Origin: Streptomyces sp. MBT53
Lineage (GTDB): Bacteria; Actinomycetota; Actinomycetes; Streptomycetales; Streptomycetaceae
Reading direction: 5' to 3'
Assembly (NCBI RefSeq): GCF_016654115.1
Contig: NZ_JAEQAZ010000014.1
Span: forward strand, 1 to 64,000
DNA length: 64,000 bases
How positions within the stretch are numbered: the stretch's first letter is position 1; each line of letters begins with the position of its first letter. The notes below the pieces were generated by a model that was not told the DNA's origin, searched no databases, and saw only the letters and a program-made list of their open reading frames with translations. The position numbers and the translations under genes are program-made. Shown here piece by piece: positions 26,555-34,414 of this stretch.

Positions 26555-27205
26555 GTGTCCAACTCCGTGTTCCCGTCGCCAAGGCGGCGGCGCGACGGGA
26601 AGCTCATCGTCGGAGCCGTCGCGGGCGTCCTCGTCATCGGCGGCCTCGGAACCGCCTGCAATCCCGACACCGGGCAAGGCAGCACGACAGCGGGCGCGAG
26701 CGGCAACGCGAAGACCCGTGGCGGGACCAAGACCGTTCCCGCCTTCGTGGGCATGGGGCTCCAGTCCGCCCAGGACGCCGCCCAGAAGCAGGGCTTCTAC
26801 AGCCTCAGGTCCCATGACGCGCTCGGCCGCGACCGCCACCAGATCCTCGACCGGGACTGGAAGGTCTGCTCGCAGAACGTGAAGGCCGGCACGCGTGTCG
26901 CCACCACCACCCGGCTCGACTTCGGCGCGGTGAAGCTCGCCGAGAGGTGCCCGTCGAAGGACCAGTCCGCACCCGCACGGGCCGGCTCGACGATGCCGGA
27001 CTTCAAGGGAAAGTCGGTCAACACCGCCCGCGCCGCACTCGCGTCCGGGACGTCGGTCACGGTCAAGGACGCGTCCGGCAAAGGGCGTTTCATCCTGCTG
27101 GCGTCGAACTGGCAGGTGTGCTCGCAGAAACCGTCGGCCGGGACGAAACTCACCGGGCAGCCCGTGGAGTTCAAGGCGGTGAAGTTCGGGGAGTCCTGCC
27201 CGTAG
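26555..27205 (+). CDS. PASTA-like repeat lipoprotein
   Basis: This 216-residue protein has a basic N-terminus, a hydrophobic segment and a lipobox-like GTAC near residue 28, then two PASTA-like repeats (about residues 55-135 and 143-216). Each repeat opens with a proline-led segment (VPAFVGMGLQSAQDAAQ; MPDFKGKSVNTARAAL), carries W-x-VCSQ in the middle and ends in a cysteine (ERCP, ESCP), so each may hold a disulfide. PASTA repeats usually bind peptidoglycan and sit on Ser/Thr kinases, but here no kinase domain is attached. The GTG start follows AGGGGG. It lies 43 bases after the esterase, probably co-transcribed. Confidence 0.75.
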   Translation: MSNSVFPSPRRRRDGKLIVGAVAGVLVIGGLGTACNPDTGQGSTTAGASGNAKTRGGTKTVPAFVGMGLQSAQDAAQKQGFYSLRSHDALGRDRHQILDRDWKVCSQNVKAGTRVATTTRLDFGAVKLAERCPSKDQSAPARAGSTMPDFKGKSVNTARAALASGTSVTVKDASGKGRFILLASNWQVCSQKPSAGTKLTGQPVEFKAVKFGESCP

Positions 27206-27235
27206 CGGTGGCAGGTCGTCGGACGGCCGGTGAAC

Positions 27236-27901
27236 TCACCGTCCGTTCCCCGCCCTTGGCCGTACGCCGTGGTCCGCGAGGCCCTGCGCAAGCAAGCTGA
27301 AGGCGCGCGTGCCCCGTGCCCGGACATCGTCGGCGAGTTGATCCGGCGCCTCGTCAGCGAGAACACGTCGGCGTACGAGGTCGATGAGCGCCCGGTGGAC
27401 ACCCATCAGGGCGTTGGCCGCCACGTACGCCGTGACCTCGTCCGTCTCGGCCGTGTCACCCTGATCCGCCGCGAGGAGCGCGGCCAGTGCCGTCGTCGCA
27501 TCGGTGATCGCCTGCTGTTCGCGGGCTCGTAGCGTGGGGCTGTCGGCGATCATGCGGTGCACGGTCCGCAGTCGTACGAGGGCCTCGTCGTCGCCTGCTG
27601 CGACCTGGGCGAGGAGCCCGGTCGCCCCGGTCAGGAACGTCCGTACCGCGTCCAGGACCGACGCGCCCGGGGGCCGGGAGTCGACCGCCGCGATGAGCCG
27701 TTCGCCGAAGTCGTCGAGCCGCGAGTAGAGGAGATCCTCTTTCCGCGGGAAGTAGTTGAAGACGGTGGCCTCGGAGACGCGTGCCTCGCGGGCGATCTCG
27801 GCGACCCGCACGGCGTCGAACCCCCGGTCGACGAAGAGCCGCCAGGCGATGTCCGCGATGAGTGTCCGCGTCTGCTCCTTCTTCAGCTCGCGCAGCCCCA
27901 C
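27236..27901 (-). CDS. TetR/AcrR family transcriptional regulator
   Basis: This 221-residue TetR regulator has the helix-turn-helix region VAEIAREARVSEATVFNYFPRKEDLLYSRLDDF at about residues 35-68. A C-terminal effector domain follows. GTG at 27901 is preferred because GGAGG stands five bases upstream; the GTG two codons earlier overlaps that site. It is divergent from a deazaflavin-type reductase gene, and between them is a near-perfect 36-base double palindrome, so it almost certainly represses both itself and that gene. An inducing ligand cannot be inferred. Confidence 0.87.
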   Translation of the reverse strand: MGLRELKKEQTRTLIADIAWRLFVDRGFDAVRVAEIAREARVSEATVFNYFPRKEDLLYSRLDDFGERLIAAVDSRPPGASVLDAVRTFLTGATGLLAQVAAGDDEALVRLRTVHRMIADSPTLRAREQQAITDATTALAALLAADQGDTAETDEVTAYVAANALMGVHRALIDLVRRRVLADEAPDQLADDVRARGTRAFSLLAQGLADHGVRPRAGNGR

Positions 27902-27935
27902 GGTCACCTCCGTCCAGATTTCGGCGAGACAAGGA

Positions 27936-27971
27936 GTCTAGGGTGACCCTATATTTAGGGTCACCCTAGAC
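27936..27971. promoter_or_regulatory. Double palindromic TetR operator
   Basis: Two perfect 16-base arms, GTCTAGGGTGACCCTA and TAGGGTCACCCTAGAC, flank TATT. Each arm itself contains a 13-base palindrome (TAGGGTGACCCTA or TAGGGTCACCCTA), so the site looks built for two dimers. It lies in the 102-base gap between the divergent TetR and reductase genes. Confidence 0.8.
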
Positions 27972-28003
27972 AATACTCCACCCGCGTCTTCGAGGAGGTC
28001 CCG

Positions 28004-28423
28004 ATGAGCGCCCCCTACCTGCCCCCGCCGTGGGGAGCACGGGTCATCGGCAACCGGATGGCCAAGCTCTTCGCCCGGTCTGTGCTGAGCACGCTGAGCG
28101 TCCGGGGCCGTACGTCGGGCCGCTGGCGGAGTGTGCCGGTGGCCGTCCTCGACCACGACGGGGAGCGCTACCTGATAGCGCCCCGCGGGAACACCGAGTG
28201 GTCCCGCAATCTGCGTGCCGCGAACAGTGGACGGCTCCGGCGCAAGGGCCGTGGCGAGGAGTTCGAGGCGGTCGAGGTCCCGGTGGCGGAGCGCGCGCCG
28301 TTGATCCAGGTCTATCTGGAACAGTTCGGCCGCTTCCCCACCGTGGCCGAGACGTTCCGGCAGCTCCCCGACCCCGCCGACCATCCCACGTTCCGCATCG
28401 TCGAATCCCGGGGGCTCGGCTGA
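28004..28423 (+). CDS. Deazaflavin-dependent nitroreductase-like protein
   Basis: This 139-residue protein has the split-barrel fold of Ddn-type F420-dependent nitroreductases (DUF385). Typical features are RGRTSGRWRSVPVAVLDHDGERYLIAPRGNTEWSRNLRA, where a phosphate-binding TSG/R cluster and the WSRNLR stretch are conserved. Family members reduce quinones, nitro compounds or enones with F420H2. GAGGAGG five bases ahead supports the ATG. The double palindrome at 27936-27971 lies immediately upstream, so the divergent TetR probably controls it. It ends seven bases before the convergent membrane-protein gene. Cofactor identity is inferred from the family only. Confidence 0.78.
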   Translation: MSAPYLPPPWGARVIGNRMAKLFARSVLSTLSVRGRTSGRWRSVPVAVLDHDGERYLIAPRGNTEWSRNLRAANSGRLRRKGRGEEFEAVEVPVAERAPLIQVYLEQFGRFPTVAETFRQLPDPADHPTFRIVESRGLG

Positions 28424-28430
28424 CGGCCGG

Positions 28431-29174
28431 CTATGTGCTCGCGAGCGCGGAGGGTTCGGCGGCCTTCGCCTTCGCTTCCTCCTCCTCTGATTTCACGGCG
28501 CGCAGCAGCACGATCGGCGTGGCGATCTTCCAGATGAAATACACGAGTGTGGGCAGCATGTTCGCGAGGATTCCGTTCCAGGCGAACGGGCCGGTCTTGG
28601 TGAGGAAGACGAAAGCGCCCGGGATGAGCAGAACTCCGAGCACCAGGTTGAGATAGCCGAACCAGCGCGGGAAAACCGGCTTGGCGCGGTCGTCGACGAG
28701 GGCCGCGTAGCCGATCGACCAGACCTGGAGGACGAATATGCAGGCATTTCCGACCAGCATGAGCCAGTAGATGTCCGACATCGCGTAGAGCACGTCGGGC
28801 GAGTGGCTCTCCGGTCGGTAGGCAGCGGCGGCGAGTATCGCGATCGGGAAGAAGAAGCCGATCGGCGCGACGACGCCGGTGGTGAGCTGGACCATGGACA
28901 GCAGGCCCCAGCCGCCTTCGATACGGCGCATCTGCATGCTGGTCAGGACGACGAACGGGTACTCGAACGGCACGACGAGGACCATGATCGCGGCGCAGGC
29001 GAGAATGCCCGTCTGATGGTCGGTGAGGAATTCGACGACGCCTTGCGCGTTCTTCGTCGGGTCCATCGGCGTGATGAGATGGCCGACGGAGAACGCCACG
29101 GCGAATCCCAGCAGCAGTACAAATCCGCACCACGCGGAGATGCGTTCCAATCTGAAATGAAGGTCCTGGCGCAT
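28431..29174 (-). CDS. Six-helix membrane protein of unknown function
   Basis: This 247-residue integral membrane protein has six predicted helices, near residues 14-33, 56-77, 89-112, 129-149, 168-188 and 200-222, and a charged Glu/Lys-rich tail (KSEEEEAKAKAAE). I do not recognise a family with confidence. AAGGAG eight bases upstream supports ATG 29174. It follows the flavin reductase gene by 46 bases and so appears to be the last gene of the mycofactocin-associated minus-strand transcript. A transport, sensing or membrane-anchoring role for the adjacent monooxygenase is possible but unproven. Confidence 0.65.
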   Translation of the reverse strand: MRQDLHFRLERISAWCGFVLLLGFAVAFSVGHLITPMDPTKNAQGVVEFLTDHQTGILACAAIMVLVVPFEYPFVVLTSMQMRRIEGGWGLLSMVQLTTGVVAPIGFFFPIAILAAAAYRPESHSPDVLYAMSDIYWLMLVGNACIFVLQVWSIGYAALVDDRAKPVFPRWFGYLNLVLGVLLIPGAFVFLTKTGPFAWNGILANMLPTLVYFIWKIATPIVLLRAVKSEEEEAKAKAAEPSALAST

Positions 29175-29220
29175 CAACGGATCTCCTTCGATCTCGCGGC
29201 TCTTGTTGTTCTTCGCTCTC

Positions 29221-29739
29221 TCACCAGCCGACGAGCCTGTCCAGCAGAAGTCCCGCGCTGGACAGATAGTCGCCGTATCCACCGCGGAAGAAGAGCAGTG
29301 GTGTCTTCATCGACTCGACGCGGAGCGTGCGGACCCGTCCGACGACCAGTTGGTGATCGCCGAGTTCGACGATTTTCTCGACCGTGCAGTCGACCCACGC
29401 GACGATTCCGGCGAGGACGGGATTGCCGAGCGGGGATTCCTCCCAGTCGGTTCCCTCGAAGCGGTTCGGGCCGCCGGCCATCCGCCGGGACAGGCGTTCC
29501 TGGTTGCCGGCGAGCGCGTTGGCGCAGAACCGCCCGGCCGTCCGGATCGTCCGCAGGGTGTTGGAGGAACCGTCCACCAGGAAGGACACCAGGGGCGGTT
29601 CCAGGGACACGGACATGAAGGTTCCGACGATCATTCCCTGTGGTTGCCGGTCGCTGTCCGTCGTGGTGATCGCGACCACGCTCGTGGGGAAGTGCCCCAG
29701 CACCTCACGGAAGTAGCGCCCCTCGACCGCGTCCGACAC
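29221..29739 (-). CDS. Flavin reductase component of a two-component monooxygenase
   Basis: This 172-residue flavin reductase (HpaC/HsaB-like FMN-binding split barrel) has FREVLGHFPTSVVAITT at the start, SLEPPLVSFLVD, the FCANAL loop and a C-terminal FFRGGYGDY. It would reduce free FMN or FAD with NAD(P)H for the oxygenase encoded just upstream (36-base gap). GTG is chosen because AAGGAGG lies close before it; an upstream ATG would add seven residues. Pairing with the oxygenase gives a complete two-component system. The physiological flavin cannot be deduced here. Confidence 0.83.
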   Translation of the reverse strand: MSDAVEGRYFREVLGHFPTSVVAITTTDSDRQPQGMIVGTFMSVSLEPPLVSFLVDGSSNTLRTIRTAGRFCANALAGNQERLSRRMAGGPNRFEGTDWEESPLGNPVLAGIVAWVDCTVEKIVELGDHQLVVGRVRTLRVESMKTPLLFFRGGYGDYLSSAGLLLDRLVGW

Positions 29740-29775
29740 GGCCCCTCCTTGCTCTCTCACTCTCTTGACGTCCCG

Positions 29776-30957
29776 TCAGATCAGGACGCGCATCGGCTCG
29801 GGCAGCTCAAGTCCCATCTGGGCGAGGGCGTTTGCGTGATAGGCCGCACCCGGGACGTGGATCATGTGCTGGAGTCCCACGTGCGCGTCCCGCCAGAACC
29901 GCTGGAGCGGGTTGCCGCGGCGGATCGCGTTGCCGCCGGAGCGTACGAAGATCTCGTCCAGGGCGGCGACGGCCCGCCACGCGCAACGCACCTGGTTGCG
30001 GCGGACGTTGGAGCGGTCCTCGACGGTGATGGGCTTTCCGGCCTCGACCTGGTCGTACAACCGGCTGATGCCGTCGATCAGTTGGACCCGGGAGGCGGCG
30101 ATCTCCGCCGCCGCCTCACCGGCGGCGTACAGAACGTAGGGGTCGTCGCGTACTTGGACCCCGGTCACGGCGACCCGGTCCCGCTGCTGGTCCAGGTGCA
30201 GCGCGAGGGCGCCCTCGCAGATGCCGACGACGGCCGCGGTGATCCCGAGGGGGAACATGGAGCTGAAGGGCAACTTGTAGAGGGTGTCGGAGAGTCCGAC
30301 CGCCTCGGCGGCCGTGCCCTCCTGGACCTCCTCCTGCCGGATCGTGCGATAGGCGGGGATGAACGCCTTGTCGACGACGACGTCCTTGCTGCCGGTGCCC
30401 GCGAGGCCGATGACGTCCCAGGTGCCGTCGATGATCTCGTAGTCCGAGCGCGGCAGGACCACATGGAGCACGGAGATCGGCCCGGCCGGCTGCCCCTTGC
30501 CGTCGCCGACGAGCGCGCCGAGGAAGTCCCAGCTGCAGTGGTCGCTCCCGGAGGAGAACGGCCAGCGACCGCTGAGCACGTATCCGCCGTCGACGGGTTC
30601 CGCGATGCCGTTGGGCATGTACGGCGAGGCGATCCAGGTGTCCGGGTCGTCGTCCCACACCTCGTGCGCGAGCCTGGGGTCCAACTGGGCCAGTTCCCAA
30701 GGGTGTACGCCGACGACGCCGGACACCCAGCCTGCCGCCCCGTCGTACCGCGCGACCGCCATCACCGCTTCGGCAAAGTCGCGGGGGTGGGCGCTGTAGC
30801 CGCCGAACTCCTTGGGCTGCAGGAGCCGTATCACGCCCGCGGAGCGCATGAGTTCGACGGTGCGGTCGCTCAACTTGCCCAGTTTCTCGTTCTGTTCGGC
30901 GAGTGCCGCCAGTTCGGGCCCGAGTTCCTCGACACGGTTGACCACTTCGTGCGTCAC
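29776..30957 (-). CDS. Flavin-dependent monooxygenase, oxygenase component (HsaA-like)
   Basis: This 393-residue protein has the acyl-CoA dehydrogenase fold, but with the type-2 C-terminal domain seen in HsaA-like hydroxylases. It has VIRLLQPKEFGGYSAHPRDFAEAVMAVARYDGAAGWV near the start, the WPFSSGSDHCSWDFLGALV central part, and LQRFWRDAHVGLQHMIH close to the end. It would hydroxylate an aromatic or cyclic substrate using reduced flavin and oxygen. GTG 30957 has AGGAGG eight bases before it. It begins 120 bases after mftF in the same orientation and is followed by its reductase. The substrate is unknown; steroid-like phenols are known for HsaA. Confidence 0.8.
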   Translation of the reverse strand: MTHEVVNRVEELGPELAALAEQNEKLGKLSDRTVELMRSAGVIRLLQPKEFGGYSAHPRDFAEAVMAVARYDGAAGWVSGVVGVHPWELAQLDPRLAHEVWDDDPDTWIASPYMPNGIAEPVDGGYVLSGRWPFSSGSDHCSWDFLGALVGDGKGQPAGPISVLHVVLPRSDYEIIDGTWDVIGLAGTGSKDVVVDKAFIPAYRTIRQEEVQEGTAAEAVGLSDTLYKLPFSSMFPLGITAAVVGICEGALALHLDQQRDRVAVTGVQVRDDPYVLYAAGEAAAEIAASRVQLIDGISRLYDQVEAGKPITVEDRSNVRRNQVRCAWRAVAALDEIFVRSGGNAIRRGNPLQRFWRDAHVGLQHMIHVPGAAYHANALAQMGLELPEPMRVLI

Positions 30958-31077
30958 GCCGCACACCTCCTGCTGGCTGGTTCCTCGCAAGTGCCGCGCA
31001 CACGCGGCGGGATGATCCCAGTGTCATTTCCGGAACCGAGCGCCTGCTGGCCGATTTCCGCTGACCGGGACTGTGGA

Positions 31078-32463
31078 TCAGCGGGTGACGCGAGGCCGCA
31101 GGGCGGTGGTGGAGCGTCCCTTGAGGGCGGACAGCCAGACGCCCGCCCCGTAGGCGAGGTCGTCGAGGCGGCGGGCGACGCCGTAGCGGACCGGGTCCAG
31201 TTCGGCCCGGTCCCGTCGGTACTCCAGGGCGATGTCGGCCAGCGCGGCCACCGCCGCCGCCCGCCGCACCCTGCGGGAGGCGACACAGCCGACGACCGTG
31301 AGCGGCCACCAGTGCCGGTTGAGGAGGGCCGAGGTCTGGGCCAGGGCGGCGAGCGCGCCGTTGGCCGTGAGCCGCGCGGCCAGCCGGTGGCGGTCTCGGG
31401 TGTCGCCGAGTCTGCGGCCGATCTTGAAGGTGACGCCGACGAGGACGGCCCCGGCGACGGGCGCCGACCAGCGCCGCTGGGCGAGCAGGGCGGTGACGAG
31501 TGCCGCGCTCCACGGGGCGAACACGGCGGGGGCGATGAACCGCGGGTGGCGTTCGGCGAGCGGGTGGGCCCCGGTGCCGTAGACGGCCTTGCGCAGCAGC
31601 CAGTCGTCGGCGCGGGTCCGGTGTTCGTGGGCCGCCTCGGCGGCCGGTTCGTAGCGCACCCGGCGGCCCCGCTCGATCAGTCGCCAGCACAGGTCGACGT
31701 CCTCACCGACCCGCATCGCTTCGTCGAACCCGTCCGCCAGGTCGTCGGTCCGCGCCACGACGCAGGCAGTCGAGGCCCAGGAGACGGGGCTGCCGGGTCG
31801 TACTCCGGCCGGGTGAGCGCCCAGGTCGAGGGAGGAGCGGGCGTTCTCGTAGCGCTCGATCCAGGTGGGGGCGGCCGAGGGCAGTCCGGTGATGCGGGGT
31901 ACGGCCATGGCGACAGCCGGGTCGGTGAAGTGCCGGAGCAGCGTGGGCACGGTGTCGGGGGCCAGCACGATGTCGGAGTCGACGAACACCACGAAGGGGG
32001 TCGTGACGAGCCTCAGTCCTGCGTTGCGGGCACCGGCCGGGCCGACGTTCGTGGTCAAGGGAAGGAGTTTTGCGCCGTGTTCGGCGGCTACGGCGGCCAC
32101 GGCCTCCGGATGTCGGGACGCGTCGTCGACCACGATCACCGGATGGCCGCCGCCAACACTGCCGAGCAGCCTGGCGAGTTGGCGTGGTCGGTCGCGGACC
32201 GGTACGACCACGGTGTAGCGGGGGTCGGCGGGCGGGGGCAGTGCGCCGACGACCGGGTTGGCCATGCCGAGGTCGAGCAGCCGGTCCGCGAGCAGCGCGC
32301 CCGCCGCGTCCCGCACACACAACGTCCGCCCGGAGAACAGCCGTTGGGCCCGTGGCGTCAGCCGGATCAACCGAGTCGGGAAGCCGCCGACGAGGGCCCG
32401 GCCGCCGTCCACGATCCGGGTGTGCCGGTCGAGTTCGACCAGGAAGCCGATGGGCAGTGTCAT
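31078..32463 (-). CDS. mftF: Mycofactocin glycosyltransferase MftF
   Basis: This 461-residue family 2 glycosyltransferase has an N-terminal extension, then a GT-A domain (about residues 80-330) with VVPVRDRPRQLARLLGSV, the DxD-type VVFVDSDIVLAPDTVP, and the acceptor region GEDVDLCWRL. C-terminal hydrophobic helices follow. In mycobacteria MftF adds a glucose oligomer to the mycofactocin precursor. It is the last of the contiguous mftB-F genes, and its ATG overlaps the mftE stop by four bases. Downstream by 120 bases lies the flavin monooxygenase gene. Context and length fit MftF well. Confidence 0.92.
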   Translation of the reverse strand: MTLPIGFLVELDRHTRIVDGGRALVGGFPTRLIRLTPRAQRLFSGRTLCVRDAAGALLADRLLDLGMANPVVGALPPPADPRYTVVVPVRDRPRQLARLLGSVGGGHPVIVVDDASRHPEAVAAVAAEHGAKLLPLTTNVGPAGARNAGLRLVTTPFVVFVDSDIVLAPDTVPTLLRHFTDPAVAMAVPRITGLPSAAPTWIERYENARSSLDLGAHPAGVRPGSPVSWASTACVVARTDDLADGFDEAMRVGEDVDLCWRLIERGRRVRYEPAAEAAHEHRTRADDWLLRKAVYGTGAHPLAERHPRFIAPAVFAPWSAALVTALLAQRRWSAPVAGAVLVGVTFKIGRRLGDTRDRHRLAARLTANGALAALAQTSALLNRHWWPLTVVGCVASRRVRRAAAVAALADIALEYRRDRAELDPVRYGVARRLDDLAYGAGVWLSALKGRSTTALRPRVTR

Positions 32464-33194
32464 GGTCGTACGGCCTGGTGGGCGGGCTCGGTGAGGCGGC
32501 CCCGGTCGTCGACGGTCCAGGTGGTGATCCGGCGTACTGCCGTCGACACCATCGCGTCCATCGTCGTACGGCCCTCCCCCGCAGACGCGCCGGTCGGGTC
32601 GCCGAGGACGCCTGACGGTGAGACGGCGCGGACGCCGTGTGCCATCAGCTCGGGGAGGAGGACGGACAGCGGCCGGGTGTCGCCGGTGACCGCCGCCTCC
32701 AACCGCACATGTTCCGGGGCGAGATGGAGCATCAGCGAGGTCTCCGTACGGCCGGCGTGCGCGTCGCCTCCGGGTACGGAGCAGCCGGTCCAGGCGACGT
32801 CGTGGCCTTCGGCGCGCAGCAGGCGGACGGCCGTGTCGAGGGTGGCGGCGTTGCCGCCGTGGCCGTTGACGAGGACGATCCGCGCGGCCCACAGGGAGAG
32901 TGAGCGCACCAACTCCACGAGTACCGCGCGCAGTGCCTCGTGGCCGATCGAGACGGTTCCCGGGAAGCCCGCGTGTTCGCCGCTGGCGCCGTAGGGCAGG
33001 GTCGGTGCAACCAGCGCGGTGGGAAGGGCAGTTGAGGCTCGTCGGGCGACTGCGTGGGCGATGACGCTGTCGGTGTCGAGCGGCAGATGCGGGCCGTGCT
33101 GTTCGGTGGAGCCGATCGGCAGCAGGACGAGTGCGTCGGGCGGCACGTCCGGCCAGGCGGTGTGGGCCAGTTCGGTCGTCCGGTCGCCGGTCAT
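32460..33194 (-). CDS. mftE: Mycofactocin peptidase MftE (creatininase family)
   Basis: This 244-residue creatininase-fold metallopeptidase has the metal-binding LLPIGSTEQHGPHLPLDTD and VLVNGHGGN motifs. MftE removes the last two modified residues (Val-Tyr) of MftA to release the AHDP core. Its ATG overlaps the mftD stop (ATGA) and its own stop overlaps mftF, so it is translated as part of a tight chain. An ordinary creatininase is unlikely given the mft neighbours. Confidence 0.94.
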   Translation of the reverse strand: MTGDRTTELAHTAWPDVPPDALVLLPIGSTEQHGPHLPLDTDSVIAHAVARRASTALPTALVAPTLPYGASGEHAGFPGTVSIGHEALRAVLVELVRSLSLWAARIVLVNGHGGNAATLDTAVRLLRAEGHDVAWTGCSVPGGDAHAGRTETSLMLHLAPEHVRLEAAVTGDTRPLSVLLPELMAHGVRAVSPSGVLGDPTGASAGEGRTTMDAMVSTAVRRITTWTVDDRGRLTEPAHQAVRP

Positions 33195-34399
33195 GCCCGG
33201 GCGGCCGGTGCGTCATGGCCGGAACGGGTGCCCAGTTCCAGGCGGAAGCCCGGCGGTATCACCAGGTCGTCGGGCGACAACTCGTGGACGGAGGAGTGCC
33301 CGAGGCCCAGCACCGCCGAGTCGAGTCCGCCGCGCAGGATGTCCAGGACGTTCTCGACTCCGGCCTGTCCGTTGGCTGCCAGGCCCCAGAGATAGGCGCG
33401 GCCGATCAGGACGGCGCGGGCGCCGAGGGCGAGGGCCTTGGCGACATCGCCGCCCCTGCGGACCCCGCCGTCCAGGAGGACTTCGATCTGGTCGCCGACC
33501 GCGTCCGCGACGGCGGGGAGCACCCGGATGGTGGCGGGGGTGGTGTCGAGGTTGTTGCCACCGTGGTTGGAGACGGAGAGCGCGGAGACTCCGGCGTCGA
33601 CGGCCCGCCTGGCGTCGTCCACGCGGGTGACTCCCTTGAGCAGGAAGGGCCCGCCCCACTCCGTGCGCAACCACGCCACGTCCTCCCAGGTCGGCGGCGT
33701 GGTCTGCATCCATTCCCCGTAGGCGCCGAAGAAGGTGGGGGCCTCGCCGCCCGGGGGCCGCAGGTTGGGAACCGAAAGGTCGGGCAGGCGGCGGGACTTG
33801 GCGAACCGGAGCAGCCAGCCGGGGTGAGGCAGTACGTCGGGTGCGAACTTCAGCATGGTCTTCAGGTCGAGCTTGTCGGGGATGGACGGGCTCCCCCAGT
33901 CCCGGCCGTGGGAGAAGGACCAGTCGAGGGTGACGATGAGGGCCTTGGCACCGGCTGCCCGGGCCCGGTCCATGCGCTGCACCATCGTCGCGCGGGTGCC
34001 GCTCCAGTACAGCTGATAGAAGAGGTCCGGTTGAGCGGCGGCGACTTCTTCAACCGCCTTGCTGGCAAAGGAACTCAGCCCCATGACGACACCCCGGCTC
34101 GCCGCCGCCCGGGCCACGGCGACCTCGCCCTCGGGGTCCACCGCCTGCACTCCGGTCGGCGAGATGAGCACCGGGAGCGAAGTGGGGATTCCCAGCACGG
34201 TCGTGGACAGATCCCGCTCCGCGTGATGGCCAACCACCCTGGGGGCGAAGCCCAGTTCGGCGAAGGCCGCCGTGTTGTCGTCGATCGTACGGCCGCGCTC
34301 CGAGCCCGCGACGAGCGCGCCGTAGACCGTGCTCGGCAGTCGCTTCTTCGCCCGGCGCTGCGCTTCGGCGACCGTCTCGAACCAGGGGTTCCTGCCCAT
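33191..34399 (-). CDS. mftD: Mycofactocin-system FMN dehydrogenase MftD
   Basis: This 402-residue enzyme of the FMN-dependent alpha-hydroxyacid oxidase fold has LISPTGVQAVDPEGEVAVARAA, the QLYWSG strand, and SNHGGNNLDTTPA near the end, containing the conserved active-site histidine. MftD oxidatively deaminates AHDP to premycofactocin. It lies 15 bases after mftC and shares a four-base stop/start overlap with mftE. A lactate dehydrogenase label would be the default without context, but every neighbour is an mft gene. Confidence 0.93.
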   Translation of the reverse strand: MGRNPWFETVAEAQRRAKKRLPSTVYGALVAGSERGRTIDDNTAAFAELGFAPRVVGHHAERDLSTTVLGIPTSLPVLISPTGVQAVDPEGEVAVARAAASRGVVMGLSSFASKAVEEVAAAQPDLFYQLYWSGTRATMVQRMDRARAAGAKALIVTLDWSFSHGRDWGSPSIPDKLDLKTMLKFAPDVLPHPGWLLRFAKSRRLPDLSVPNLRPPGGEAPTFFGAYGEWMQTTPPTWEDVAWLRTEWGGPFLLKGVTRVDDARRAVDAGVSALSVSNHGGNNLDTTPATIRVLPAVADAVGDQIEVLLDGGVRRGGDVAKALALGARAVLIGRAYLWGLAANGQAGVENVLDILRGGLDSAVLGLGHSSVHELSPDDLVIPPGFRLELGTRSGHDAPAARA

Positions 34400-34414
34400 G
34401 ACGTGTTCTCTCTT

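Noticed and set aside
29203..32994. Long plus-strand open frame of 1263 residues across the mycofactocin genes
   Set aside because: It lies antisense to the reductase, oxygenase and mftF/mftE genes, whose active-site motifs are clear. It is a codon-bias shadow.
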